From: Dirofilaria immitis
Lineage: Eukaryota > Nematoda > Chromadorea > Rhabditida > Onchocercidae
NCBI GenBank assembly: GCA_024305405.1
Contig: JAKNDB010000105.1
Coordinates: 744,001-808,000 of the forward strand
Direction of reading: 5' to 3'
DNA: 64,000 nt
A program made the translations under genes and the position numbers. The notes below the pieces were generated by a model that ran no database searches, was not told where the DNA came from, and was given only the letters and a program-made list of their open reading frames with translations. Below, in pieces: positions 1 to 14,264 of this stretch. Within the stretch, counting starts at the first letter, position 1. Every line of letters begins with the position of its first letter.

Positions 1-247
1 CCCATGAAAATACCGAAGTGGTGAGGACGAGAGAAATAACGAGAAATTTCCAGTCTTTCCTGAAAAGAGAATGATGAAACAATATACTGTCTTAGTATTG
101 ATGTGAATATAAAAGCCAACAAAAAGAATTTTTTGGAAAATCGTCAGTTCAGAATTCACGAAATAAATGTTAATCCAAATGTTCCCCAAATATAAGTCCT
201 TTATATCTGTCAAATTGAATGCTACGATAAATTGAAGAAAAGAAAAA

Positions 248-3200
248 GTGGATAATGATACGAAAGGAATTGAAATACTATCAAATGGTATAATTTCGTT
301 AAATCCTGATATTTCATTAGACGAGTTACAATGTGCCATTGATTACAATGCAAATTCCACTAGGCAAGTTTTTTGAAATTGAATTTTTTCTTCAGTTTTG
401 CTACAGTTCTTCTTTTTTAATTTAAGACATACAGGGTCAAATTACAGCAAGTCTCGGCTTCCACGTCAGATTCTTGACGCTTCTTCTGCACCGACATTTA
501 CCCTGAAACCCAAAGACCGTTCATATCGTGAAGGAACCACTGTTCGGCTTGATTGTGAGGTTCTTTTTCTTCATTGATTTTATTTTTTTGAATTTCAAAG
601 AGAAATTTTTCGACTGGTCTTCAGTTCTTATGATTGAACGTGAATCGATATTTCAAACATACTGTAGGTGACTGGTAAACCTCGGCCTTTAATAACCTGG
701 TATTTCAATGGCAAAAAGTTGAAAAGATCTCGGAAATATGAAATGAACTTTGAACAGACGAATTTGAACATTTATCCATTTTTGGAGAGAGATGTTGGAA
801 AGTGAGTTTGTTAAATATTTAGTTCCAAATTATTTATTAAATAAAATTTGATTTTAATATAATAAAATATAATAAAACTGGATCTAGAAAAGTTATGCAT
901 CTGGGAACTGTTGAGGTACACTTGCATTGCGGAGAATCTGTATGGTCGCATTGAAACTTCAGCAGAAATTCGTCTCGTTTCCAGTTCGCCTCCTGTTATT
1001 ACAGAAAGTCCAGAAAATCAGGAAGTATCATTGGGTTCAAATGTAACTTTCCATTGCCGAGCTGACGGTGAACCTCGTCCATTTATTACTTGGTTTCTCA
1101 ATGGAGGCGAGATACCCATATTGAGAGGACATTTTCATGTAAGAAACTTCAATACATTATTTGTTATAATTTATTCTACTTCTAAATCTTTTGTTTTCAG
1201 ATAAAATCACTTACTATATTTAGGTATCAGATAATGAAATGGAATTGACCATTTCGAAAGTTACGAAACATGATGAAGGTGTATATTCATGCATGGCTGG
1301 TAATACAGTTGGTTCAATGACTGCTGAAGCTCGTTTATTAATTGATCAGAATCGAATTCAGAACAATCCAATAAATAATCATCTTATATATGACATTTTC
1401 CAGCAAGCTTCTCAAAACGTAGACAGGTTTGTTAAAATTAAAAGTAATTTGTACTTTGCCGAAGTTATAATAGCTAATAAATGTTTTTCGGTACATATTA
1501 TAAATTTCTTTAAAATTTAATTTTAGCGCTATTGAACAAACACGTGAAAAACTGTCAAAAATTACAACTCCAGATGAGCTCTTGCGATGGTTTCAGTTCT
1601 CATTTCCTCAAACAATAGAGCTTAATCGTGCACGAGAAATTTATGAGGAAAGCATACGTCTTATCCAAAAGCATGTTGAAAAAGGTATAATACATTTATT
1701 TTTGTTTTTCATTGAGACCAAAACTTTGAAATTCAGAAGTTTCAAATCTTGTGCAAAACTTGTTCTAACGACTTCAATCTTAAATTATGAAGTAGTTTTA
1801 GATTTCGTTTGTTATAAAAAGGTACCTGGAAAAGATATTGGTTGCTTTCTAGCAAAGAAAATCTGAATACTAATTTTATTTTAAAGTTTCAGGAACATCG
1901 GTCGAATAAATTATCATTTGAAATTATACACATAACAGAGCATTGAGTTTTACATTAATTGCAGAAAGGAGAATTTCGTCTAAAGCTAATTTTGCAGAAT
2001 TTTATTATATTAGATTGCGTTAAGAATAAAGAATGTCATTTAAAGAATTGGAGAATTAGAGTTTTGATATATTAATAGTGAATATTAAATTGTATAGGAT
2101 TGACTCTGCCTCTTCATGAACTTCCATCAAACATTTCATTTGAATCTGTTCTTGCCAAATCCCATGTCGACATGTTAGTGCAGCTAGCCGGTTGTTCGGG
2201 AGCGCAAACTCGAGATCCTTGTGATGAACAGTGCTTCCACTCACGTTATAGGTTAGCCACATGTATTTCTATTAATTTGGTTTCTTTCAAGTATATTTGG
2301 AAAATGGAAACTTATTATGTTTTGATCATTATGTTTTCCCTCTGACTCTCAAGTATTTTTAAATAACTTGATACAGTTAGACTTCTGATCTTTATCCTTT
2401 TTTATGTTTTCGGAATTTTGTTATTTGATTCGACTTTCCAAAAATTCGGCTTAAGTACTATCTATATCTATTAAATAAAGCTTTTTATAAGATATAAATT
2501 ATGGTTGAGACTTTAAATAACACTTTCAATTAATAAAAATTCTGAGCGTTAGAAATCTTCAGAACTTATGATGGACAGTGCAATAATCAAATCCATACAA
2601 TGTGGGGTGCAAGTCAGACGCATTTCCGACGTTTGTTACCACCAATATATGAAAATGGTTTCAATATGCCAGTTGGATGGAATCCGAGCAAGTTATATTT
2701 CGGTTATCGTAAACCCAATGCTCGCAGCGTATCCAGAAAGGTTGTTTGGTTGTAGAATTAAAAATCAGATGCAGATCGAAAAAACTAAGGTAATGAAATC
2801 TTAGTTTAAACCCATTCTATTTCAGCTTCTTGGAACCAACTATATCACCCCTCACAAAACTTATTCGGCAATGCTAATGCAGTGGGGACAATTTGTCGGT
2901 AATTTAAAAAAATTTTTTGGTAATTTGGGTTTAAAAATCGTGACTGATTTACTTTTAGAAAAAATTCAGATCATGATTTGGATTTCACTGCAACGGCAAT
3001 CAGTCGTCAAGCATTTGCAAATGGTGCTATTTGTAATCGAACCTGTGAACATCTGAATCCATGTTTTAATATACCGCTGGCGTATGATGATCCAAGACTT
3101 CATTCAAAGTTTGTCGGAAACAAATTGCTATGAGAAAAAGATGGATAAATTTCTCTTACAATTTTCAAAAGTTTTTCTCTTACAGTTCCTAAATTTTCTC

Positions 3201-6200
3201 AAACTATATTTTGCTGATAGCAGTACTTCGCGATGCCGAATAATGATTGAATTTGATTCCACATTGCATCTTTTCCACTAGAATCTTTTTGCAGTCCACG
3301 ATATCCATGTATTGAATTCGAACGTTCAAGTGCAGTATGCGGTTCTGGTGAAACATCACTTATTTATCGTCACATTACTTATCGTGAACAAATGAACACT
3401 GTAAGTTTCCGTCATCTAATTATATGCAGGGTCGAAGAAAACGTATTTGAGCATTTTCATTATCGAAGAAGTAGAAAATTGCAGATTACAAGTTACATTG
3501 ATGGTTCAGGGATATACGGTAGCACGGAAGAAGATGCATACGACTTGCGTGATTTGAGTCCGGATCGAGGCTTGCTTAGGTAATTGACATAATATTCCGT
3601 TAGTAATTGATTGTATACAATTATTGCTATCCTGTTGTCACGTTGGTTGTTTTTTTCTGAAATATCTCGATACTTCGATTTGGTAGAGATTGGAAATCTA
3701 AAATATGTTGAGCTGCTTGGATGAAGATAAATCAACAAAGTAATAAATAAATATTTATATTCTCCGTATCTCTTTGTTCAATAGGTTGCTTTTTTCGATT
3801 TTTTTCACTTAAAGAAGAATTTTGCTATTTTAGTCTCCTTACATAACAATTACAAACAGATACGATATAGTGTCATCGATGAATAAGCCCTATCTGCCAT
3901 TTGAACGCGACTCATCGGTTGATTGTCGACGAAATTCGACTTTGGATTATCCAGTGCGATGCTTTCTAGCTGGAGATTTTAGAGCTAACGAACAGGTTAG
4001 AAGAGAAAACTTATTAACTTTATGACTTACAAATGCAGTTTTTTATTTGCAATAACAATTACCCTTTTTTTAAAACAAATACAAATAATAATAAATTCAA
4101 ACAATAAGTTTATTAACCAGATTTGTTCTATTTACCTACAAAAGAAATTGCTCATTTAATATTAAGATATCTTATCCGAACATTATTTTGTTTACTATTT
4201 GCTATGTTCCTTTATAAAATCATTTCTTTACAGCTAGGATTAATGAGTATGCATACAATTTTCATGCGAGAACACAACAGACTAGCAATCCAAATTGCCA
4301 GCTTAAATCCTGAAATCGATGGTGAAACTGTTTTCCATGAAACTCGGAAAATTGTTGGTGCCGAATTGCAACATATCACATTCTATTATTGGTTACCAAA
4401 AGTTCTTGGAAAAGTTTGTTTTTGACATGTTAATTTAAATGCGAATCAAATTAAAATAGAATTATTTGGAAAGATAAGATTACAGTCATTAATGATTAAA
4501 ACAAAAATAGGTGACTACAAAAGTGTGATGTTTTCGGATTGATATCGCTAAAAGACGGTGTGAACAAACTGACATTTTAGAAGCAGTTCGATAAACTGAT
4601 TGGTCCATATCAAGGATATCAACCATTGATAGATGCTAGTATATCGAACGCATTTGCGACAGCAGCATTTCGCTTTGGACATACGTTGATCAATCCAATC
4701 CTTTATAGGTATTTGTACTTTGATACTTTGTTAACTTTTTTTGAAATATTTTATTTATTTCATCTTTTCATGACATTAGGATGTAAATCATGACTTGGAT
4801 TAAGATTTTTATTTTATTGAAAAAACTCAAATGAATTCATATAATTCTAACTTAAATAATATTGAAATGATTAAGCATTCATTCATATAATCGGAAGGAA
4901 TGGTAAGACTGTGATATAGTAGAGGAAATCATCGGTGTTTTGGACGAAAGACGTGAAATAACAAATGATGCTATAAGATTTATGGACAGCAAAGTTTTGA
5001 TGTTTTTTAAGTAATATTTAAGTTTTTCTATTTTCTAAATTTCATGTTCATGTTTCAGATTTGACGAAAACTTTATACCAATTATGCAAGGACATATACC
5101 TTTGAGAGATGCTTTCTTCGCACCGGAAATGTTATTATCAACGGGAAGCATTGATCCATATCTACGTGGTTTATTTGCTGCACCCATGAAAAAGCCAATA
5201 TCAAATGAGTTGTTGAATAATGAACTCACTGAAAATCTATTTAATCGAGCACATGAAGTGAATAAAAATTTAATTTTTTATAGTTAGCTCACTAGAGTTA
5301 AGGTCGTTAGTGAATTAGTTTTAAAATATATGACTTATATATCAATGAAGAGAATTGATTTCCTTCATCGAGTCTTTTGTATTTTTCAAATTTCTACAAA
5401 AGAGTTAAAAAAATCAAGCTAAACTTGAAGAGCCTGAATTTCCAGAGAGAAACGGAATAAATAACTATAAACTTTTCATCCGGTTGATTTCTCTAGTATT
5501 AATGATGATGGTTAAAATTATGGGCTATAAATTAAGAAAGATATGAATTTTAATTCGGATATCTGGAAAATCTTTATTTCTACAACAAATTTTCCATTTA
5601 GGTATCATTGGATTTAGCTGCGATTAACATACAACGAGGTCGTGACCATGCTCTTCCTGGGTAAGGAGGAACTTCATTTTCTCTGTCTAAATGGAATTCT
5701 GAAGCAAAAAATTTGGGCTTTTAAGTCATGCTTAAATATGTTTTTGTTTGCTTAAATAAGCTCTTTCAACATAAAATTAATAACTTATGCCGTTGAAAGG
5801 ACCTTTCCGCTTTCTCCATCCAGGTATGTCGAATTCCGGAAATGGTGTAACCTATCACTGGTGGAGAATTGGGACGATTTGAGAAATATAATCCCACAAG
5901 AGATCATTTACAAGTTGAAAGATTTATATGGTCACCCAGGTTAGAGCTTCTGATATTAATTGGAGAGAATTTATTTTAATTAGTAGTTAAAAAGAGTTGG
6001 CATCCAAGTTTTATATGAATTCAAAGTTTTTTCAAAGATTTAAGCGGAATAATCAACAGCTAATTAGAAAAGTTATCTGTTTATCTGTTTACCAGGTAAT
6101 ATTGACTTATTCGCTGGTGGCATTGTAGAGGAACGACTTGATGAGGCATTAGTTGGTCCAACATTTTCATGTATAATTGCTGAGCAGTTCAAACGCTTAC

Positions 6201-7049
6201 GTGATGGTGATCGATTTTGGTTCGTTAAATTTTTAAGTAGAAATCTTTGCCGTGTATTTTCAATTTATTATTTAATTTAGTATTGAATTATAAAATAATA
6301 AGATAATTAGGTATGAAAAAGCGGGTATGTTCAATGAAGCCCAGAGGAAAGAGATAAAAAAACATCACTAGCTCGAATTATTTGTGATAATGCTGATAAT
6401 ATCACCACTATACAGGTAAGCTAATATGGGTTGAAGCTTTTTTACAATCTTTGGACATTGTAATGCTAATATGGGTTGAAGCTTTTCTTATAATCTTCGG
6501 ACATGTTCCTGTTCCTTTATTGTTAACCTACAATTACACATCTAATACATATTATCCGGGGTGTAAAATTTTAATTTACATCATCCGTCGTTCAAGACAT
6601 GATGAAACGCAGTATTTCCATTTATCCTTAATTAATTTGTGCAACAGCTTCTACTCCTTTTGATTTCGAATATCCAATCGACTATATTAGAATGTATTTG
6701 ACTCGTTCGGATTTCCCATTTTTGATTTATTTAACTTTGTTTTTTAGAATGATGTTTTTGTATTCGTCGGCAAACATCATCAGTCTTATAACTCTTGTAC
6801 ACATATCCCAGAATTGGATTTAAGACCATGGCAGTCTTGTTGCTCTCATTTGTGTTCAGTACGACATAATCGATACAGAAGGATATATAGGTTAGGGTAA
6901 ATTACTTTTCCTCAAACATACAAATTCCTGAATCCAAAATCGGAATTTTATTCTGTTTTGTAGATCTACTGCAGTCATTTCCATTTTTTGGAGCTCGCTG
7001 AAAAATTAACACTTTTTTCTTTTCTTCCAGGAAACGTTATACGAATTAG
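248..7049 (+). CDS. Peroxidasin homologue (3' part; Ig domains plus animal haem peroxidase)
   Basis: Peroxidasins are secreted haem peroxidases that form sulfilimine crosslinks in collagen IV of basement membranes. Exons read: 248-363 (end of the LRR region, 5' boundary unsure), 448-559, 668-801, 916-1138, 1224-1426 (two Ig domains; YTC and YSC at the second cysteines), 1527-1684, 2098-2251, 2563-2740, 2826-2898, 2970-3108, 3295-3400, 3485-3579, 3860-3995, 4234-4413, 4581-4708, 5059-5257, 5602-5660, 5824-5939, 6096-6219, 6311-6415, 6748-6896, 7031-7049. Key residues are present: QFVDHD with the distal His, REHNR with the catalytic Arg, ETRKIVGAE, and FRFGHT with the proximal His. If the last donor is not used, a stop lies at 6898-6900. 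No C-terminal VWC domain is seen. Exon 6311-6415 is one base short (A7 at 6356-6362). The LRR start lies left of the window. Confidence 0.93.
364..447 (+). other. GC-AG intron in the peroxidasin gene
   Basis: The exon ends AG at 363 and the intron starts GCAAGT, a perfect match to the known GC-donor consensus AG|GCAAGT; the acceptor is TTACAG at 442-447. The join leaves phase 2 and completes a Ser codon, restoring the frame into the first Ig domain. No GT donor gives that frame. Confidence 0.65.
6420..6510. repeat. Imperfect 45-base tandem duplication in a peroxidasin intron
   Basis: A unit beginning GCTAATATGGGTTGAAGC occurs at 6420 and again at 6465, with a few differences. It lies just inside the intron after exon 6311-6415. 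Confidence 0.75.
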
Positions 7050-7982
7050 TGAAATTATCATAAAATAGTAAACAACTCACCAATTGGTTAAGAGCGTGGA
7101 AGACATCAAATATGGTTACTTATAATTGGTGAATCGTGCAAGGGAAAAATTTTTCTGAATTTCTTAACTATATTTTGAAAAATCCATAACGCTTAAAGAA
7201 AAAATATTTTGTCATAACATAACAAATATAATAAAATCACTGATATCTACATTTGTACTAATGGAAAATTTACGAACTATCAGTTTCGTCCTATTGAAGG
7301 AGAATTTAAAATTTTTAAAAGACCAGACTTCTCTTCCTTTGCTAGCGGTTGCAATCATTAAATTTGCTTCCCGTACAAATTTTAAGAAGGAATTTGTAAT
7401 GTATACTGATCTCTTGATGGCTTCTGATCAAATCGAGATAAATTATTCAAGCTTTACTTGATTTCTATTCAGAGGCGAAAAGATATTTATAGTATATCAG
7501 AAAAAAATATCGTACATCTAGTAATATTTCTTCGGCAATATATTTCGTGGCCAATAATAATCGACTGTATATTCATGAACATTTTATATGGGAAATATAT
7601 CAGTCAACCATGTAACAAAAAATGAGATCATAACAAGATGCATACATGTATGATGCCTCAATTTACAATGGCATGGATCAAATTTTAGTTCATCGCAGTA
7701 CTCAAAGCATAGGGACGATGGTCAATAAAAAACGATTCGGTGGTATATCAAATTTCTTTTACAGGAATTTCAAATATTAGCTTTTACCAAAAACAAATTT
7801 AACACTTGCCGAACAAATTAAGATGAAGTGCCTGAATTCAAAAATTTCAATTCTATTTTGAGAAAAATATCAAATATTCCTCTTCCACTTGACATGACAG
7901 CCAAAAACTAACAAGAATTTATATCCGGTGACATAATATCAACAGATTAGCTTTTTATAGATTTAATTTGCACGAAACAAAA
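7050..7982. other. Convergent intergenic region between peroxidasin and PLD genes
   Basis: A+T-rich sequence between two gene 3' ends, expected to hold both 3' UTRs. The open frame at 7261-7461 has no start or splice context that I trust and no family resemblance. I see nothing else. Confidence 0.6.
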
Positions 7983-10900
7983 TCAAATCAGAAATTCATC
8001 TAACGAGAATTCCCTAATTGTTTTAGCATATTTAGATGTCCAGTCTCTCATGAAAATTGCATTCAGTGAATTGACAAGAGTTGGTGATATAAAAGAAATC
8101 CCAACACCAGCACTACTTATAAAGTAATCACCAGCCCAGTTTGATGTACCTAAAAAGTGTAGGATTAACTTACACATGATTAAGATCTCTCAAATATAAT
8201 TTTGATCAAGAAACCCACCAAAATAAGCGATTTTCTCCGTGACCATGTATTTATTGTGATTTACAAGAGTATGAGGGATTTCTTCGTGAGATGGAATCGT
8301 AAATAACTTCTATAAGAGTTTTGAATTTGAGTTAATGAAAAGATAAGAAATTTAAATGAAGATCTGCAATCTTTACATGAAAAATTAAAGTTTCAGAAAA
8401 AGTTGAACATATCACACAACTATCAACTATTTGATTTTTGAATGATAGAATGAAAACAGGATTAAATATAGTTACGTTGTGCAATGGAGATCTTAGGTTG
8501 CTTTAGACAAATTTATATGAAATTAATACTTCTGATAAAAATGTTTACCACTTCGATTCTTCCAGAATGATTTGCTATTCTTGGCATACCATCATTAATT
8601 TCAAGCAGTGATTTCAAGAAATGAATCATTCCGAGTAGAGAATATTTCCAATGACTCACCAATAACCGAACATTCACTCCACGATAAGCTGTTGCACGTA
8701 TCGCATTATCTAATTTTGGCCAGTATCTGCAAAATTACTGAATCTCTGGTAAAAAATAGTATGAATAATGAGAATTCCATCGTAAGAATATTCGGCGCTT
8801 GATTGCTATCAGATGCTAAATGCGTTCGATAAAGTTATATAGTAACTATTCCCGTATTACAGAATTCTGAATGTTTTCTGTTCTTTGACTGATCAAACGC
8901 AAAGACTGTAGGAAGTTGCGCAAATTTCCATTTCTACATTATGTACATTAGTACCGAAATTAGAATTAACTAATAATCATCTCCTTATGACAATAACACT
9001 TATTTTTTTATTTTTTATTTTTATTCCAAAAGGAACTTCCAGGTGAATCGCACTTTCTCCTCCGTTTCTTCAATCTTTTTAGCTCTTTTATCACATGTAT
9101 TACGTTGTAGGAAGGATGAGCATTAAAAACTGAGAGGTTTAGACAAATAAAATAATTACATGTCTCACCATAAAAATTAAAGTCTATTGATTTTTAATAT
9201 AATTTTAGTATGAATAATTAAACGTGTTAAAAATTAAAAACTAACATATTGTTATTAGTTCTATAAAGAGTTGCAGGCACATAATCCATAACTGATATAT
9301 GGACAAATTCATGTGCATTATCCATCGCTGCAACAATCGCATCGCCATCATCCTCACGCCCTTTCGCATTGAATAGACGAGGAGAACTCTGAATAAAAAA
9401 TGAATGTTGTAAAAAGTACTATTTCATTCTAAACGACAAATATATTTTGATATGATATAACAGACAAAACTGTAGAGTTGCTAGAAACACGTACATAAAT
9501 TTTGAATTAATCTCAGGATTACAGAACAAAACTAACATCTAAAAAGCATAGTACTGGAAGTATACAATAAAATTTACGAGAACCATCAAGATTATTGAAT
9601 CATTCGATACATTACGCTCTTAATAAAGTTGAATCAGAGATTCTTCTAAAAGATATTGGATGTCACAATATTCTATTTAATGCCATATGGATGCTGAACT
9701 ATTGCTGAATTGAATAAACTAAAGATGAACACTTGTCAAAAATAAGTAGACCGACAGTGAGAAGACATACCGAGATGAATATACTGGCATCTTTAACATT
9801 AAGCAGTTTAAGCGGGTGTGAGAAATTGAAATAAGTTCTTAAATTCAATGGCCATTTATATGGAATTTCCGCTCCTCTAACTCCAAGACGCCAATAAACA
9901 TTAAAAATTTTATACAAATCATTCGCTATGCAGGTACAATTCCAAACTATAACACCTAATTCCTTGACCTGCAAAAAATTTTTATCGCAGTCGTTGACTA
10001 AATTACTTCCTAAATGACCTTTAAGATACAAAGGATGTCACAGCTTTTTCTAAACTTGAAATAGTGAACTTTTATTCAGCAGGGATTATTTAGATATATT
10101 TTAATTTTTATTTCCTAAAGTCGAGAAAAAAATTTTTAATGACGAAGAATAGTAATAAGGTAACCTCTGTAAGTGATTTCCAATCCATATTTGCTGAACC
10201 AATATAAACATGCTGAGAATCAACAATCCAGAATTTGGCATGGAGAATACCATTATCATCGATCAGTTTCGGCATATCCAAATTTCGAACAGTTGCGTAA
10301 CCTATGAAAAATGCAGAAGAGATTACTAGATTTGTCCAAATCTAATGACGTTCGATTTCCGTCAATAATGAAATGTTCAGGTCTGATTTTTCATTTATTC
10401 AGATAGTCTCGAAATACTAATACACTAAAAATCTCTTTTGCTAGTATATTATTGTTACAACTAATTTTCTGATCAACTTATCACTCATACAGATCATTAT
10501 TGTTACAACTAATTTTCTGATCAACTTATCACTCATACAGATCATAAAACGCAAAATCTAAATTTCAAATCCATTGCTTAGATTTATTTTTAGAAAATTT
10601 TGAAGTTTATAACATGAAAATTATGTAAGCGAAGTATGTTAAAGCCATGTAAACATTTACATGAACACTTAATCTTACCATGCTCAGAAAAATAATACGA
10701 ATCGAGCTGAGGAAATGTTGCAGTCGGTTGATTTTGTGCTATTTGTATCTATAAAGATAGAGTTAATTTCATTCGTAGAAATTTCCATCAATGTTGTTTG
10801 ATTGGTGAGTTATTTGTGTGACGAACAACTTTATGAGGACTTATTCTTTATTAGAGAAAGCTATAAGGGACAATTCCTTTGATTAACCAAGACAAGTGAC

Positions 10901-13373
10901 AGATTAATAATCGAATAAAGTGAGCAAACGAATGCCAGAAATTGAAGCCAGTGCATATCATCTAAATGTACTTTTATTCGCCTCACTGTATTTTTCGGTT
11001 CTTGTGTAAGCTGTGTAGATTAGTTTTGTTTGAGATGAGGGAAGCATGTTTAGATAACCATTAACAATGTAGCAAAGGTGGGAAAGAATGTTTTATGCGA
11101 AATAATATGGGACTGCTAAAATTGCAGACAGTCATTTACATCTATTACAATGATGAGTCATTAAGGAATTTTATTAATTACCTAAAAATACAGTACTTCA
11201 TTTATAGTTATAAATATTCTCAGTTTTGTCGATAATCAATGCTTTATATAAAACAGTATTAAAACGTCATAAAATCGACAATCAATATTTTATATAAAAG
11301 ATTATTAAAATATTACGAAACTTTAATAATAAATAAAAAGCAACTATTGTAAATTACCATATTGGGTGAGATGTGAAAATAATATTGTACTAAAAACAGA
11401 AAACTAAAACTTCAACTGATAAAATAAAAAAGAAGCTAACCTGAACACCACGCTCAGCGGTTGCGATGAATCTCTTGAATATATCATTCCCCTACAAAAA
11501 GGAAGTTCTGCAAATAACTGACGAAACACAATTCTATCGAGAAATCACAGTATCATATATTACAGCACAATAAATAAAAATAAATAATTTCGCCACCAAA
11601 CTAAAAGGATCTCATAACCAGTTTCGTACTTTCTTTATCTGACCTCTTTCTTCTTCGACTTACTGGAATGAGTACTTCAATAGTGCACATACTTGTTTAA
11701 ACAAAATATTAAACATATTTTGATAGTGCATAAATTTACATTCATAAGATTCTGCAACGGTACAGCTAAGAAATTATTCTCTAAATCACTCGGATTGCTC
11801 GGGTAGCGTTGCATCGTTAGATAGTTAATAAACTTAAGATAGGAACTACTTAATCTCCTTCAACTATGAAATATAAATATTTAATCAGATGAAAAGTGTT
11901 GGTCTGAAAGCGGAAAAGCATGTGTTAGAAAAGTTGATTAATGCATACTAGCAAAAAAATTTAACAACAAAAAGATTCATCTAATATTAGATCAGAGAAA
12001 ATTTAAGCATATTTTTAGTTACCTGCCAAGAGGTTGGAGAATCTCGAAGATTCCAATAAAAAGATGCAATATGAATCGAAAGTTGTGCTTCGTCCAATAA
12101 TTGCTTCCAAACTTGATAAGTTGAGAAACTCGTAATGTTACTATTGTCAAAAATCAAAACCGATGGTATAGTTTCAACCAACTGCACTCTAAAATGACTT
12201 ACTAATGAAGGATGTAGTTGTCAAGAATAGATAAATCGCTGAATCTTATCCCTAAAAACAAATAAATGCAGCTGAATCTTATCCCTAAAAACAAATAAAT
12301 GCAAAGACATTTAGAAGTTAAGGAAAGATGCAAAAAGAACTGGAAATAGAGAAAAGAGCATATCAGCAGATATTTGACATTCACATTTAAAGTAGATAAA
12401 CTTCTGGGTTTTTAAAATTACAGCGTAATATGGAATAATAATTCTCTTTCAGAAACAAATAAGTTTTACAGTACCAGAATATTTTCTGCTTACGTTTAGC
12501 ACTGCAGTACTTCAATTTTCTTAGAATAACAATTTCATTATTTGGAATCTTTCACTTTGTAATGTTCCTCACAACATTTAATTAATTTGCTAATCAAATT
12601 TAAGCAACAATTCGGTAAATGCTAGGAGATAAATAGGTTATCAAAAATCGAAAACCTCAATTCTTAAAAATAATAAAAAGCAAGCCTGCATTGATCAGTA
12701 CAATAACCATTTCTATCGTAACGAACGGATGTCGTATCAAAGCCATCTTCGTTAAATAATGGGAAAAATACAATTAAAAATATGAACAGCGATATAATAG
12801 ATACTGGAACACACGCTGGTTTAATAATACTATGTTGACAGCATTGTTCACTTTCTTCCTGAAAATAAAAACGATTTATTTTAAGACCAATTTGAAAGAC
12901 GATTTATTATCAAAAATAAACACGAGCGAAAAACCATTTGTATATGATTATTTTCCTGAATTAGCACATGTTAATTATTCATTAAAGTTTAAAAATCAAA
13001 TTACACAGGTGATGAGTACATAAAAAATCGATTATAAATAGAACAGAGATGAATATTAAATGAATAAATCCAAATAATTTGCATTAAGTTTATGGAACTA
13101 TCTAATAATTATATTCAAAATATGAACCACTTCAGTCGCAGAATTAGTATAACTGTGAAGTTGACTTGAAACTAGCAAACTTAATTTGCAGCCAAGAATA
13201 AACAAGTGTCCTTAGTCGGATGCCAAGAATGTATACCAAGTTAATCACAATCAGTCAACTATTTTAGTGAAATTGTAAAAATAAAGACAGACCTTTTCTA
13301 CAGCATATGAATTTATCTTTGTATCAAATAGATCCATCTCAAAATTCGTCATATCAGCACGACCATCTTGGGT
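7983..13373 (-). CDS. PLD3/PLD4-like phospholipase D-family membrane protein
   Basis: Type II membrane protein of the PLD3/PLD4 family; vertebrate members are endolysosomal 5' exonucleases. Exons in coding order: 13293-13373 (ATG at 13352), 12686-12858, 12023-12188, 11441-11491, 10679-10748, 10165-10301, 9771-9968, 9246-9388, 8549-8726, 8219-8309, 7983-8149. All phases join with no indel, giving about 477 residues, close to vertebrate PLD3. Exon 2 carries the single membrane helix ([13 protein letters not shown]). The first HKD motif is HAKFWIVD followed by GSANMDW; the second is HNKYMVTE followed by GTSNW, with Glu in the last position as in vertebrate PLD3. The opening residues after the helix ([10 protein letters not shown]) also match. 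An acceptor at 13374-13375 close to the ATG could be a trans-splice site or the end of an upstream intron, so the true start may lie further upstream. Confidence 0.93.
10448..10546. repeat. Exact 48-base tandem duplication in a PLD-gene intron
   Basis: The unit starting ATTATTGTTACAACTAATTT occurs twice head to tail with period 48 and no differences seen. It is either a recent duplication or an assembly duplication. Confidence 0.9.
12189..12685 (-). other. Probable GC-AG intron in the PLD-like gene
   Basis: The exon must end at 12686 (TGC AG) to join the next exon at 12188 in phase and give [10 protein letters not shown], which matches the family. The bases after it are GCTTGC, so the donor is GC and not GT. 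No GT is available before a stop codon in the same frame. This is a weaker GC donor than the one in the peroxidasin gene. Confidence 0.55.
12238..12303. repeat. 33-base tandem duplication in a PLD-gene intron
   Basis: The unit GCTGAATCTTATCCCTAAAA... occurs at 12238 and 12271 without visible differences. Confidence 0.9.
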
Positions 13374-14264
13374 CTGAAATTTGAGTTTTACAATAATTTT
13401 AAAAAGAATAATAAGTGAAATAATCACCTACGAATTTCATAATTTAATATGTGATGATACTATGACTATGTAATATTGTAGCAAAAATATTTTGCATTCT
13501 ATAAACTATATGTCTATCGAATATACTTTCGCTACTCAAACAATGCTATGTAATGATTAAAATTTACAAATATGAGTGGAAGCACTATACTTTTGAAATT
13601 GTCTTTTAACATATTATTGTTTTCTTAGTAAATGATTTTTCCAAAAATTTATGTGTCAGTTATTCACAGTTTACATATATAAAATAAACTTCTCCAAACA
13701 TCTTCCTTAATCATCGAAAAATAAGACTAATATTGCAATGAAGTTGTAGCATGAATAATTCTTCTATCAAGTTATTATTTATAAAGTTTTGAAATATAAG
13801 TAACCATTTATTACTACAAGCATTTATTCAAAAATCTTAGAGAAATTATAAAACATTAACAAAAAATGCTAAACGTCAGGTTATCCGTTGCCTTATTAAA
13901 TAGGATACTTTATAAAATGGCTTCTGAAGAACTGAATCAAAGTTGACATAACTGAAATGATGCCTTATAATATAACAACGTGCATAGCTTTGCGAAAGTT
14001 TAACTTACGACCTGCAATCAAAAATCAGAATGAAAATTTGAGAAAAGAAGGATTCACCTCTCCGATAGGTATCATTGCAGCTGCAAAAGTTTATCAGACA
14101 ACACTCGATGACCTCTGCTCCATTCAAAGAGTTATATTTCTACGCTGAAACTCATGCACGTGTCTCATTGTTGCTCCATCTACAGATGCATCACTTCATT
14201 GCAGCCTGAGTGTGTGTCTCTGAATGTTCGAGGAGAAAGGCAATTAAAGTGAGAGAGATACAAA
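13374..14264. other. Region upstream of the PLD-like gene
   Basis: A+T-rich sequence that becomes less A+T-rich towards 13950-14260. It probably holds promoter and 5' UTR sequence for the PLD-like gene. The frame at 13957-14148 has no support beyond being open. Confidence 0.4.

Noticed and set aside
6451..6663. Open frame inside a peroxidasin intron
   Set aside because: It overlaps the imperfect tandem duplication and lies between two well-supported peroxidasin exons; no independent support.
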